Positions 7,402-14,557 of a stretch of DNA of 64,000 bases are shown here, in pieces. The stretch is from NCBI RefSeq assembly GCF_020510705.1, contig NZ_CP075184.1:1116001-1180000 (forward strand), written 5' to 3'. Position numbers and translations under genes: made by a program. The notes under the pieces are model-generated. The model made no database searches. It was not told the DNA's origin and saw nothing but the letters and a program-made list of their open reading frames with translations. Source of the stretch: Acidovorax radicis. Lineage in GTDB: Bacteria; Pseudomonadota; Gammaproteobacteria; Burkholderiales; Burkholderiaceae_C. How positions within the stretch are numbered: position 1 is the first letter of the stretch; every line of letters starts with the position of its first letter.

Positions 7402-7863
7402 CTACTCCACCGCAGCTGGCGGCACTGCAGGCCCGATTTTGAACACCCCGCTCACCCGCGCACAGGGCACGCCGTCGGCGGTGACCAGGCCCTGCGCAAA
7501 TACTAGGGAGCGCGTGATGCGCAGCGGCTCGGCCTCGCCCTCCACCCAGGCGCCCAGCGGGGCAGGGGCCAGGTAGTCGATCTGCAGGCTGATGGTGGGC
7601 AAGAAGCGGTTCGACACTTGGTCGCTTTTGCGGTGCACCGACAGCGGCACCAGCATGTCGCAGAACGTGGCCATCATGCCGCCGTGCAGATTGCCCATGG
7701 GGTTGGTGTGGCGCCGCTCCACGCGAAAGCCGAACTTCACCACGTTGCCCTGGTGCAGCACATACAGCGGGCCGTTGTGCTGGATGTAGGGGCCTCCGGC
7801 CTTCAGGGGCGCAAAACCTGCGGGGATGGGGGCAGTGGTGGCGTTCTCGGGGGCGTGCGTCAT
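7402..7863 (-). CDS. PaaI-type hotdog-fold thioesterase
   Basis: A 153-residue hotdog-fold acyl-CoA thioesterase. The active-site region reads NPMGNLHGGMMATFCD (54-69), matching the PaaI family N-x-x-G-x-x-HGG motif. Such enzymes hydrolyse acyl- or aryl-CoA esters in the cytosol. Its start codon overlaps the stop of the upstream transglutaminase-like gene (TGATG), so the two are translationally coupled. Confidence 0.85.
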   Translation of the reverse strand: MTHAPENATTAPIPAGFAPLKAGGPYIQHNGPLYVLHQGNVVKFGFRVERRHTNPMGNLHGGMMATFCDMLVPLSVHRKSDQVSNRFLPTISLQIDYLAPAPLGAWVEGEAEPLRITRSLVFAQGLVTADGVPCARVSGVFKIGPAVPPAAVE

Positions 7864-8552
7864 CAGCGGGCTTCCTTTTCAATGTCGTTGGCAAAACTGG
7901 CGTCCTGCAGGCTGCTGCGGGTGGCGTCGCCCTGCAGCCAGCCGCCATACACCGTGCGAAAGTCGGCCACGATCTGCGCGAGGGGCAAGTCGTCAAACGC
8001 GCCGCGCTGTTGCACGTATTCCATGTGGCGTGCGCCTGACTTGTCGAACGGGTGGTAGATGGAATCATTCTCGCCGTCGAACTCCAGCGGCAGCAGGCCA
8101 AAGCGCTCGCACAGCTCGATGTTGAAGGCGGGGGTGGCCTTGCGCCATTGGCCGTCCAGCCAGATGTCGGTGTAGCCGTGCCAGATGAAGAGGTCGGTCT
8201 TCATGGTCTCGCGCATGCGCTCAGTGCTCAGGTGGTTGCGCACGTCGGCAAAGCCTATGCGCGCCGGGATGCCCGCCGCACGGCACACGGCCGTGAGCAG
8301 CGCGGCCTTGGGCACGCACCAGCCGTAGCCGTTGGCCAGCACGGTGCTGGCGGTCATGCCCTGGGGCGACAGGTCGATGCGGTAGGGGTCGTAGCGAAAG
8401 CCGTCGCGCACGGCCAGGTACAGGGCCACGGCGCGTTCGCGGTCGGTGGTGCCGCGCGCGTGTTCAGCGGCAAAGGCCTGGACGGCAGGTGCGTCGCTGT
8501 CAATGAGGGCCGTGGCGCGCAGGTGGGCGGGCGTGGGGTGGTCCTGGGTCAT
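7863..8552 (-). CDS. transglutaminase-like domain protein
   Basis: A 229-residue cytosolic protein of the transglutaminase-like superfamily (cysteine protease fold). The likely triad is Cys79 in NGYGWCVPKA, His125 in IWHGYTDI and an Asp shortly after (D129 or D133). Proteins of this type in Proteobacteria are usually predicted peptidases or amidases without a known substrate. AAGGAG about 9 nt upstream supports the ATG at 8552. It is the first gene of a three-gene minus-strand unit with the thioesterase and the small zinc-knuckle membrane protein. Confidence 0.85.
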   Translation of the reverse strand: MTQDHPTPAHLRATALIDSDAPAVQAFAAEHARGTTDRERAVALYLAVRDGFRYDPYRIDLSPQGMTASTVLANGYGWCVPKAALLTAVCRAAGIPARIGFADVRNHLSTERMRETMKTDLFIWHGYTDIWLDGQWRKATPAFNIELCERFGLLPLEFDGENDSIYHPFDKSGARHMEYVQQRGAFDDLPLAQIVADFRTVYGGWLQGDATRSSLQDASFANDIEKEAR

Positions 8553-8670
8553 GGTTCGAAGGCTCCTTGCGGCCAGTGTGCAGGCTCCCGCCGCGCGGGG
8601 CTGTCACGGTGGTTCCATGGGCCGTGTGCCGTGCAGCGCGCGCTGGCAGCTGTCCCTGGTGTTTTGTGGG

Positions 8671-9315
8671 TCACACCCGCCAGGCCGGCAATTCCCAGTT
8701 GCGCCACAGTGCCAGCCCGCGCAGCCCGGCCGTGAGCAGCACGCAGGCCACGAGCGGCGCCCAGTCCGGCGCCTGCAGGTAGCGCAGGGCCACGGCGGCC
8801 CAGCCGCCGGCAAACGCGCACAGCGTATAAGGGCGGTGGTCGCTGAAGGCCTGGGGCACCTCGTTGCACAGCACGTCGCGCAGCACGCCGCCAAACACGC
8901 CGGTGGTCACGCCCATCATCACGCTGATGAGCGGCGGCATGCCAAGGGCGATGGAGATGTCCACCCCCACGGCCGCAAACAGGCCCAGGCCGATCGCGTC
9001 GGGCAGCAGCATGGCGCGTTCGGTGGGCTCAAAGTGCCGCTGGCGCATGAACAGCATGGCGCCGATGCACAGCGCCAGAATGCCCCAGACGAATTCGGTG
9101 TGGCGGATCCAGAAGAAAGGCCGCTGGTCCAGCAGCAGGTCGCGCAGCGTGCCGCCACCAAAGGCGGCCACGAAGGCCACCACACACACGCCCACGGCAT
9201 CGAGCCGCTTGCGCGCCGCCGCGATCACGCCCGAGAGTGCGAACGCAATGGTGGCGGCCACCTCCAGGGTGAGGCGCAGGGTGTGAATCCAGGGGGCGTC
9301 GAGTGGCAGGTTCAT
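8671..9315 (-). CDS. TRIC cation channel / UPF0126 family membrane protein
   Basis: A 214-residue inner-membrane protein built of two UPF0126 repeats of about three helices each. Both repeats carry the family signature: GGGTLRDLLLDQRPFFWI in the first and FGGVLRDVLCNEVP in the second. Bacterial relatives form trimeric K+-permeable TRIC channels. The ATG at 9315 begins the conserved part (MNLPLDAPWIHTLRLTLE). A longer reading would run into the palindromic repeat upstream and is not supported. The downstream gap of about 120 bp to the transglutaminase gene shows nothing clear. Confidence 0.85.
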   Translation of the reverse strand: MNLPLDAPWIHTLRLTLEVAATIAFALSGVIAAARKRLDAVGVCVVAFVAAFGGGTLRDLLLDQRPFFWIRHTEFVWGILALCIGAMLFMRQRHFEPTERAMLLPDAIGLGLFAAVGVDISIALGMPPLISVMMGVTTGVFGGVLRDVLCNEVPQAFSDHRPYTLCAFAGGWAAVALRYLQAPDWAPLVACVLLTAGLRGLALWRNWELPAWRV

Positions 9316-9383
9316 GGGCGCGATTGTGCCGTGGCGCCGTGGGGGCAGGCAGGGGATTGCAACACGCTGCCTGTGGTGCTGAT

Positions 9384-9440
9384 TGCTATTAAAAATATAG
9401 CTACTGGCGCTTGTCAATCAAGCGTTGTAGCCTGTTTGTA
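9384..9440 (+). repeat. palindromic repeat copy 2
   Basis: It contains GCTATTAAAAATATAGCT, then GGCGCTT, AAGCGTT and GTAGCCTGTTT, in that order and at family spacing. It lies between the stop of the DUF3325 gene and the start of the TRIC-type gene, both on the minus strand. It could end one transcript or carry control signals for the next. Confidence 0.85.
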
Positions 9441-9462
9441 TCTGAAAGCCTATGCGCCGGCT

Positions 9463-9834
9463 CTAAGCCACGCCCCACGCCCGCAAAAGCTGCCCGACCA
9501 GCGCAAGCACACAGCCCGCACCGCCCAGCGCCCCCAGCCGTTGGCCCCAGCGCAGGCTGGGGGCGGGCCACTGGTTCATGGCCAGTACGAGCAGCCAGCC
9601 CAGCGCCATCCATGCAGCCACCACCAGCGCCAGCCCTGCGGCCAGCCCGGCCGCAGCGGTGGCCGCCAGGGCCTGCAGCGCGAGGGTGGCCAGAACCACG
9701 ACCCAGGCGCGCCGGGATGCCGCCGTGGTGGGGGCTGTGCCGTCGCCCCAGGCGCGCGTGGGCACGGTGCGCGCCCAGCGGGTCAGTGCGATGAGTGAGG
9801 CCAGCGCGGCGCTGGCGCTGAAGAGTTCGTTCAT
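9463..9834 (-). CDS. DUF3325 family membrane protein
   Basis: A 123-residue, highly hydrophobic protein with three or four membrane helices, consistent with DUF3325. These proteins are typically encoded at the end of TonB-receptor/PepSY iron-uptake operons, as here. The start codon overlaps the upstream gene's stop (ATGA), showing translational coupling. The role in siderophore uptake is inferred from context; the biochemical function is unknown. Confidence 0.7.
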   Translation of the reverse strand: MNELFSASAALASLIALTRWARTVPTRAWGDGTAPTTAASRRAWVVVLATLALQALAATAAAGLAAGLALVVAAWMALGWLLVLAMNQWPAPSLRWGQRLGALGGAGCVLALVGQLLRAWGVA

Positions 9835-10685
9835 GCGGCCTCCGTCGGGTGGTGGTGTGGACCTGGGTGGGGTGTGTGCGGTGCACCGTAGCCCGCCCGC
9901 CGCCAGTGCAGCGCCCGCCGCGCGCGCAGCAGCAGCGGCGCCCCCGCCGCCACGGTGCACAGCGCAGACGCTACGGCCCATTGCACCAGCCCGGCCTTGG
10001 CCGCCAGGCCGCCATAGCCCAGCGCGGCCAGCGCCCACAGCAGCACGGCGGTGCGGGGCGCCCAGTGGCGCAAGGTGGCAGCGGGCAGGGCCACGAAGAA
10101 GGCGAGCAGCAGGCCCAGCATGCCCGACGAGCGCGCGGGTTCGATGGCCACGATATGCGCCAGGCGGAACGAATCCACTGCCAGCACGCCGCTCAGCCAG
10201 AACGGCAGGTGGGCAGGCACCACCCAGCGGCTCCATCTGCGCGGATGCCAGCGCGGGCGTGGGGCTGCAGGGTGCGCTGCAGTGCCCGATGTGGCCACAG
10301 CGGCGTGGCGCACGGCCTTGCGCCGACGGGCCTGCACCCGCTGCGGCTCGATGAAAACCGCGATACCCCCAAAGACCAGCCCCAGGGCGACCAGGCTGGC
10401 TGCCATGCCCAGAGCGTGCGCGCTGCCCAGCACCAGGCCCACGACGCCAGCGATGGCCAGCATGGCGCCCGCGCCACCCAGCGCCACGCGCCACAGCGCC
10501 AGCGTGCGCAGGGCCCACGCGGCCGCCGCCGACATCAGCAGCCACACGCCGATGAGCACCCACGTCGCCCACACGGGCCGCTGCGCCAGCGACGGCAGGC
10601 CCGATGGCCCCCACAAATGCACGAACACGGCCACGATGAGCGCGGCCGGCGTGGTGGCGTGCAGGGCCAGGAAGAAGCGTTGCAT
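9831..10685 (-). CDS. polytopic membrane protein of the iron-uptake operon, His-rich C-terminus
   Basis: A 284-residue protein I cannot assign to a named family. It has seven or eight hydrophobic segments, a basic/proline-rich linker near residues 120-155, and a His-rich end (APHTPHPGPHHHPTEAA) that might bind metal. It starts 59 bp after the PepSY gene and overlaps the DUF3325 start by 4 bp, so it belongs to the siderophore operon. The reading frame is open well upstream of the chosen ATG because of the high GC content; MQRFFLALHATTPAALIVAV is a natural membrane-protein start. No clear ribosome binding site is seen. Confidence 0.6.
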   Translation of the reverse strand: MQRFFLALHATTPAALIVAVFVHLWGPSGLPSLAQRPVWATWVLIGVWLLMSAAAAWALRTLALWRVALGGAGAMLAIAGVVGLVLGSAHALGMAASLVALGLVFGGIAVFIEPQRVQARRRKAVRHAAVATSGTAAHPAAPRPRWHPRRWSRWVVPAHLPFWLSGVLAVDSFRLAHIVAIEPARSSGMLGLLLAFFVALPAATLRHWAPRTAVLLWALAALGYGGLAAKAGLVQWAVASALCTVAAGAPLLLRARRALHWRRAGYGAPHTPHPGPHHHPTEAA

Positions 10686-10744
10686 GGTGGGGCGCCGAGA
10701 GATAACGGGAATGCAGGGAAGAAAAGTCGGGAGCGCAGCGGGGC

Positions 10745-11890
10745 TCAACCCGCCGCTGTGACCCCGTTGGCCGATGTGCCCTGCACGGCCCCGGCATCGC
10801 GTCGGCGCTGCTGGCGCGCATCCAGCCAGATCAGCGTGCCCGAGATCGACAAAAACGCGGGCGTCATGCCCAAAAGGAAATACAGCCACTTGAGCGCCAG
10901 CCCGCCAAAGTCGCCAAAGTGCAGCGGCTCCATGAGCCCGTTGACCAGCGACCAGAAGCCCGCCGTGCGCGGGTCGTGCACCTTTTGGGGCACGCCGGTG
11001 GCCGCATTGATGTCCACCCGCGCAGTGCTGGCCAGGTGGCCGCGCAGGTTGCCGGTGAAGCCCGCCTCGGCGGTGCCCGTGCCCCAGCGGCGCAGGGACA
11101 CATAACGCGCCTCCAGCCCCGGCACGGCCTGCTGCGCGGTGGCATACAGCGCATCCAGCGATTGCATGGGGGCGGGCTCGGCGGCCTCGGCCTTGCGCGA
11201 CAGCTTGGGGGTGGTGACCCCGGCAGGGGAGGTGGTGTACTTGTAGCCCTGCTCGAACAGCGGCGCCAGGCCCATCCACGCACCCGTGGTGGCGATCAGG
11301 ATATGAAACCCCAACCCCCAGATGCCTGCGGACTTGTGCAGGTCCGACATCACCACGCGAAAGCTGCGGCCCCAGCGCTGGGTGAACAGCTCGGCCAGGA
11401 TCTTGCGATGGATGACGATGCCCGTGATGATGAGCACCAGCATGGCCGCGCCCAGAAAGCCCACGATCCACCGCGGCCCGAAGAACAAAAACACATGCAG
11501 CATGCGCAGGTATTGGCCGAGCTGGCTGTCCACCGGGCCCACCACTGCGCCGGTGTCCGAGCGCAAGGCCACCTTGGTGCGCGTGTGGGCCGGGGCTCCA
11601 CGCTCGCGCACAAACGCGAAGTAGCTCGGGTTGATGGCATCGGGCAGCGCGATGGTCTCCACCGTGGCGCCGGGGTAGCGTGCCTGCAACTGGGCCAGCA
11701 CCACGTCGAGCGAGGCAGGTTGTTCAGAGCGCGGCAACTGCGCCAGCGACGGGTTGGCCCACAGGTCGATCTCGTTCTTGAACACCACCACCGCGCCCGA
11801 GAAGCACACGATGAACAGCAAGAGCCCGGTGACGATGCCGGCCCAGGAGTGCAGGACAAAAAGGCGGTTGAGTGTGCGCTGGCTGGTCAT
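10745..11890 (-). CDS. PepSY-associated TM helix domain protein (iron uptake)
   Basis: A 381-residue inner-membrane protein with the PepSY-associated TM architecture: a first helix right after the start (LFVLHSWAGIVTGLLLFIVC), a periplasmic domain, a helix pair in the middle (RWIVGFLGAAMLVLIITGIV), a second periplasmic domain and a last helix near residue 340. Members next to siderophore receptors are thought to reduce or release ferric iron in the periplasm. It begins 34 bp downstream of the TonB receptor gene, so they are probably one operon. Confidence 0.85.
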   Translation of the reverse strand: MTSQRTLNRLFVLHSWAGIVTGLLLFIVCFSGAVVVFKNEIDLWANPSLAQLPRSEQPASLDVVLAQLQARYPGATVETIALPDAINPSYFAFVRERGAPAHTRTKVALRSDTGAVVGPVDSQLGQYLRMLHVFLFFGPRWIVGFLGAAMLVLIITGIVIHRKILAELFTQRWGRSFRVVMSDLHKSAGIWGLGFHILIATTGAWMGLAPLFEQGYKYTTSPAGVTTPKLSRKAEAAEPAPMQSLDALYATAQQAVPGLEARYVSLRRWGTGTAEAGFTGNLRGHLASTARVDINAATGVPQKVHDPRTAGFWSLVNGLMEPLHFGDFGGLALKWLYFLLGMTPAFLSISGTLIWLDARQQRRRDAGAVQGTSANGVTAAG

Positions 11891-11924
11891 GGGTGGCTTG
11901 CGGGCAGAGTCGGTCGCGGCAGGA

Positions 11925-14108
11925 TCAGAAGAAGTACGTCAGCCCCACGCTGAAGTTGCGCGGCAGCGCGGGCGAGACCACATTGGCGTTGATCGCGCCG
12001 TCGTAGTACGCCTTGTCGAACAGGTTCTTCACACCGGCTGTGATGCGGTAGTTCTCGCCCACATAGCTGATGGACGCATCGGCCACAACGTACGACGGCA
12101 GCGTGAAGGGGTACGAGCCGATCTGCTCGCTCACATACCGCCCACCCATGCCCAGCGTCACGCGCGGATACTGCGGCAGCTTGTAGGTGGCCCAGGCCGT
12201 GAGCGTGTGGCGCGGCGTGAGGTTGAGCGGCTTGCCCACAATCGCCGCGTTGTTGTCGCGCGTGACCTCGGTCTGTGTGTAGGTGTAGGCGCTCGTGATC
12301 TTCCAGCCGTTCTTCAGGTCCGCGCCCAGTTCCAGCTCCAGCCCGCGTGCGCGCTGCTCGCCGGTCTGCACGCTGAAGCCCGTGTTCACCGGGTCGGACG
12401 TGGTCACGTTCTGGCGCACCAGGTCAAAGACGGCGAGCGCGCCAGTGATCTGGCCGCCGGGCGCCTCGTACTTCACGCCCGCCTCCCACTGCTTGCCCGT
12501 CTCGGGCACGAAAGGCGTACCCGCGAAGCTGAGGCCCGAGGTGGGCAAGAACGACTCGCCATAGCTGCCATAGGCCGACCAGCCCGGCTTGAACTCATAC
12601 ACCAGCCCGGCCGACAGCGTGGTGGCGCTGTCCTTCTGGCGGGTTTGTGTGTTGGCCACCCGGTCATCGATGTCGTTGGTGGACCAGTCGCTGCGCAGGC
12701 CCACCAGGGCCGTCCAGCCCTGGCCGAACTTGATCTGGTCTTGCGCATAGAGGCCCATCACAGTGAGCTTTTCGGGGGCATCGCTCGTGAGGTTGGTGGG
12801 GCAGGTAGCGGCCATGCCATAGACCGGGTTGAACAGGTCCAGCGCACCAATGGTGCAGCGGCGCTGCGCCTGGTAGGAGTGGCCAGAGCGCACGTCCAGC
12901 CCCGTCACCAACTGGTGCTTGACGCCCAGCGCCTCAAAGCGCGACAGCAGCGAGGTGTCGGTGGCCAGCAGGTCGTAGTCCAGGTACTGGCGTGTCGCCT
13001 GGCGGTTTTGCAACCGCTGGTTGGCCTGCAGCGCCTGGTTGGAGACAAAGTTGCCCGTGCCCTTCTCGGTCTGGTAGCGCACGTTCTGGCGGAAGGTCAT
13101 GGCATCCGACAGGCGATGCTCCAGCGCGTAACCCACCGTGGTGCTCTCCACGTCATACACCCCAAAGCTGGGGTCGCCCGTGAACAGGGTGACGGGCAAC
13201 GTGCCATTGCGGTTGGGCAGCAGCGTGCCATAGGGCGTGATGCCCTGCTGGCGCATCCACTCGCTCTGGCTGTAGGTGGCAAACAGTACCAGGTCGGTCT
13301 GTGCGCCCAGGTCGATGGAGAGCGACGGCGCAAACCAGCGGTCCTTGCGGTAGACCAACTGCGTGGGGTCGTCGGCGTTGGAGACCTGCGCATTGATGCG
13401 CAGCGCCGTCTTGCCCGATTCAGACAGTGGCCGGTTGATGTCGGCCTGCAGCGTGCGCTGGCCAAAGCTGCCCACCTCCACGCCCACTTCGCTCAGCGCC
13501 TCTTTCTTGGGCCGCTTGCTCACCGCATTGACAATGCCGCCCGGCTGCACCTGGCCGTAGAGCACCGAGGCCGAGCCCTTGAGCACCTCAAACCGCTCAT
13601 ACCCATAAGGCTGCAGCTTGGCCCACATGCCCGGGCTTTGCACCAGGCCATCGACCAGGATGGATTCGGTAGAGCGAAAGCCCCGAATGTTCAGGTCATC
13701 AAACCCCCGGCGCCCGAAGTTGACCGGGCTCACCCCCGCCACCGTCTGCAGCGCCTGCTGCACGTTGGTGATCTGCCGCGACTCCATCTGCTCGCGCGTG
13801 ACCACGCTGATGGACTGCGGCGTCTCCAGCCGCCGCATGGGCGCCTTGCTGGCGGTTTGCGCCTCCACCGGGGCAAAGCCCATGTCATTTTCGGTGCTGG
13901 CGTTGATGCGGACTTCCTGGAGCTGGGGGGCTGTCGTTGCCGCGTCTGCTGCCGGTGCGCTGGCCTGCTGCGCCATGGCGGCTTGCGCGAGGCATAGGGC
14001 CAGCGGGGTCAGGGCGAAGAGGGTGGCCTGGCGGGCCGATGACAAGAGCGGGCGCGCAGACAACGAGAAGCGCGGGGCGTGCGCTAAGCGCAGGGGCAGA
14101 GAAGGCAT
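11925..14108 (-). CDS. TonB-dependent siderophore receptor
   Basis: A 727-residue outer-membrane receptor of the ferric siderophore class. It has an N-terminal signal peptide ending near AMAQQ (about residue 47), a plug domain (TPQSISVVTREQM, GFRSTESILVDG, then EVLKGSASVLYGQVQPGGIV) and a 22-stranded barrel ending in NFSVGLTYFF with the terminal Phe needed for assembly. There is no extra N-terminal signalling domain of FpvA/FecA type, so control is probably by Fur alone. A good Fur-box match lies about 90 bp upstream. The ligand cannot be told from sequence; hydroxamate types such as FhuE are close in style. Confidence 0.92.
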   Translation of the reverse strand: MPSLPLRLAHAPRFSLSARPLLSSARQATLFALTPLALCLAQAAMAQQASAPAADAATTAPQLQEVRINASTENDMGFAPVEAQTASKAPMRRLETPQSISVVTREQMESRQITNVQQALQTVAGVSPVNFGRRGFDDLNIRGFRSTESILVDGLVQSPGMWAKLQPYGYERFEVLKGSASVLYGQVQPGGIVNAVSKRPKKEALSEVGVEVGSFGQRTLQADINRPLSESGKTALRINAQVSNADDPTQLVYRKDRWFAPSLSIDLGAQTDLVLFATYSQSEWMRQQGITPYGTLLPNRNGTLPVTLFTGDPSFGVYDVESTTVGYALEHRLSDAMTFRQNVRYQTEKGTGNFVSNQALQANQRLQNRQATRQYLDYDLLATDTSLLSRFEALGVKHQLVTGLDVRSGHSYQAQRRCTIGALDLFNPVYGMAATCPTNLTSDAPEKLTVMGLYAQDQIKFGQGWTALVGLRSDWSTNDIDDRVANTQTRQKDSATTLSAGLVYEFKPGWSAYGSYGESFLPTSGLSFAGTPFVPETGKQWEAGVKYEAPGGQITGALAVFDLVRQNVTTSDPVNTGFSVQTGEQRARGLELELGADLKNGWKITSAYTYTQTEVTRDNNAAIVGKPLNLTPRHTLTAWATYKLPQYPRVTLGMGGRYVSEQIGSYPFTLPSYVVADASISYVGENYRITAGVKNLFDKAYYDGAINANVVSPALPRNFSVGLTYFF

Positions 14109-14195
14109 GGGGTCCCGATGAAGGTGAGCGGTCAACAAACGCGGGGGCGCTGGCTCACGTTGCAAGGGGACGTTGGCTGGCAGTTAGTGCAGCAT

Positions 14196-14214
14196 TGTAA
14201 TGCGAATAGTTATC
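14196..14214 (-). promoter_or_regulatory. predicted Fur box upstream of the TonB receptor
   Basis: Read on the minus strand, GATAACTATTCGCATTACA matches 12 of 19 positions of the classic Fur box, including GATAA and CATTA. It lies 88 bp upstream of the receptor start in an AT-rich patch. It would couple the receptor/PepSY/DUF3325 operon to iron status. Confidence 0.7.
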
Positions 14215-14490
14215 GTTTGATGTGTGACGATTGAGGCGGGCAGCGAAAACTTGCGGCCGGGTGTGGTTTGCGCTGTGCGGGTTGTTGGTGTGGCTGATGG
14301 TGGCGTAGGCATGGTGTGCTGGATGCCCGCGGGCCTCCACCGAGGGGACACTGTGTTTGTCCCGAAAAGAAATCGCGCCAAACAAATGGCGCGAAAGCGA
14401 TTTGCGCGCCACTTTCGTGAGCAAGGTTCAGGAGCAGGGTTTCCCCTGGATGCCTTATCCGAAACCTGTCCGCACCGTCCTGGATGTCTG
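14215..14490. other. non-coding stretch with two hairpins
   Basis: No convincing gene. A 92-codon + strand reading frame (14224-14502) has no recognisable features. Two adjacent hairpins occur: GGGACA (14345-14350) with TGTCCC (14358-14363), and CGCGCCA (14374-14380) with TGGCGCG (14387-14393), the latter able to refold as AAATCGC (14370-14376) with GCGATTT (14397-14403). Neither has a T-run. The role is unknown. Confidence 0.4.
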
Positions 14491-14493
14491 ATT

Positions 14494-14557
14494 TACTATT
14501 AAATGAATAGCATCTTGCGCTTTATAGACAAGCGCTACGGCTGCTTTTTGTTCAAAT
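14494..14557 (+). repeat. palindromic repeat copy 3, overlapping the 3' end of the KefB-like gene
   Basis: Family blocks are in order: CTATTAAAT, ATAGCATC, TGCGCTT, AAGCGCT, GGCTGCTTTTTGTTCAAAT. The TAG stop of the minus-strand antiporter gene (14535-14537) and its last six or seven codons (DLNKKQP) lie inside this copy. The repeat's CGCTA core therefore supplies the stop codon. Confidence 0.85.

Noticed and set aside
11754..13997. 747-codon open frame on the + strand
   Set aside because: Antisense to the TonB receptor and PepSY genes, whose products have clear family motifs; the + strand product has none.
14224..14502. 92-codon + strand frame in the gap before the KefB-like gene
   Set aside because: No recognisable motif, no clear ribosome binding site, and the end runs into a repeat copy.
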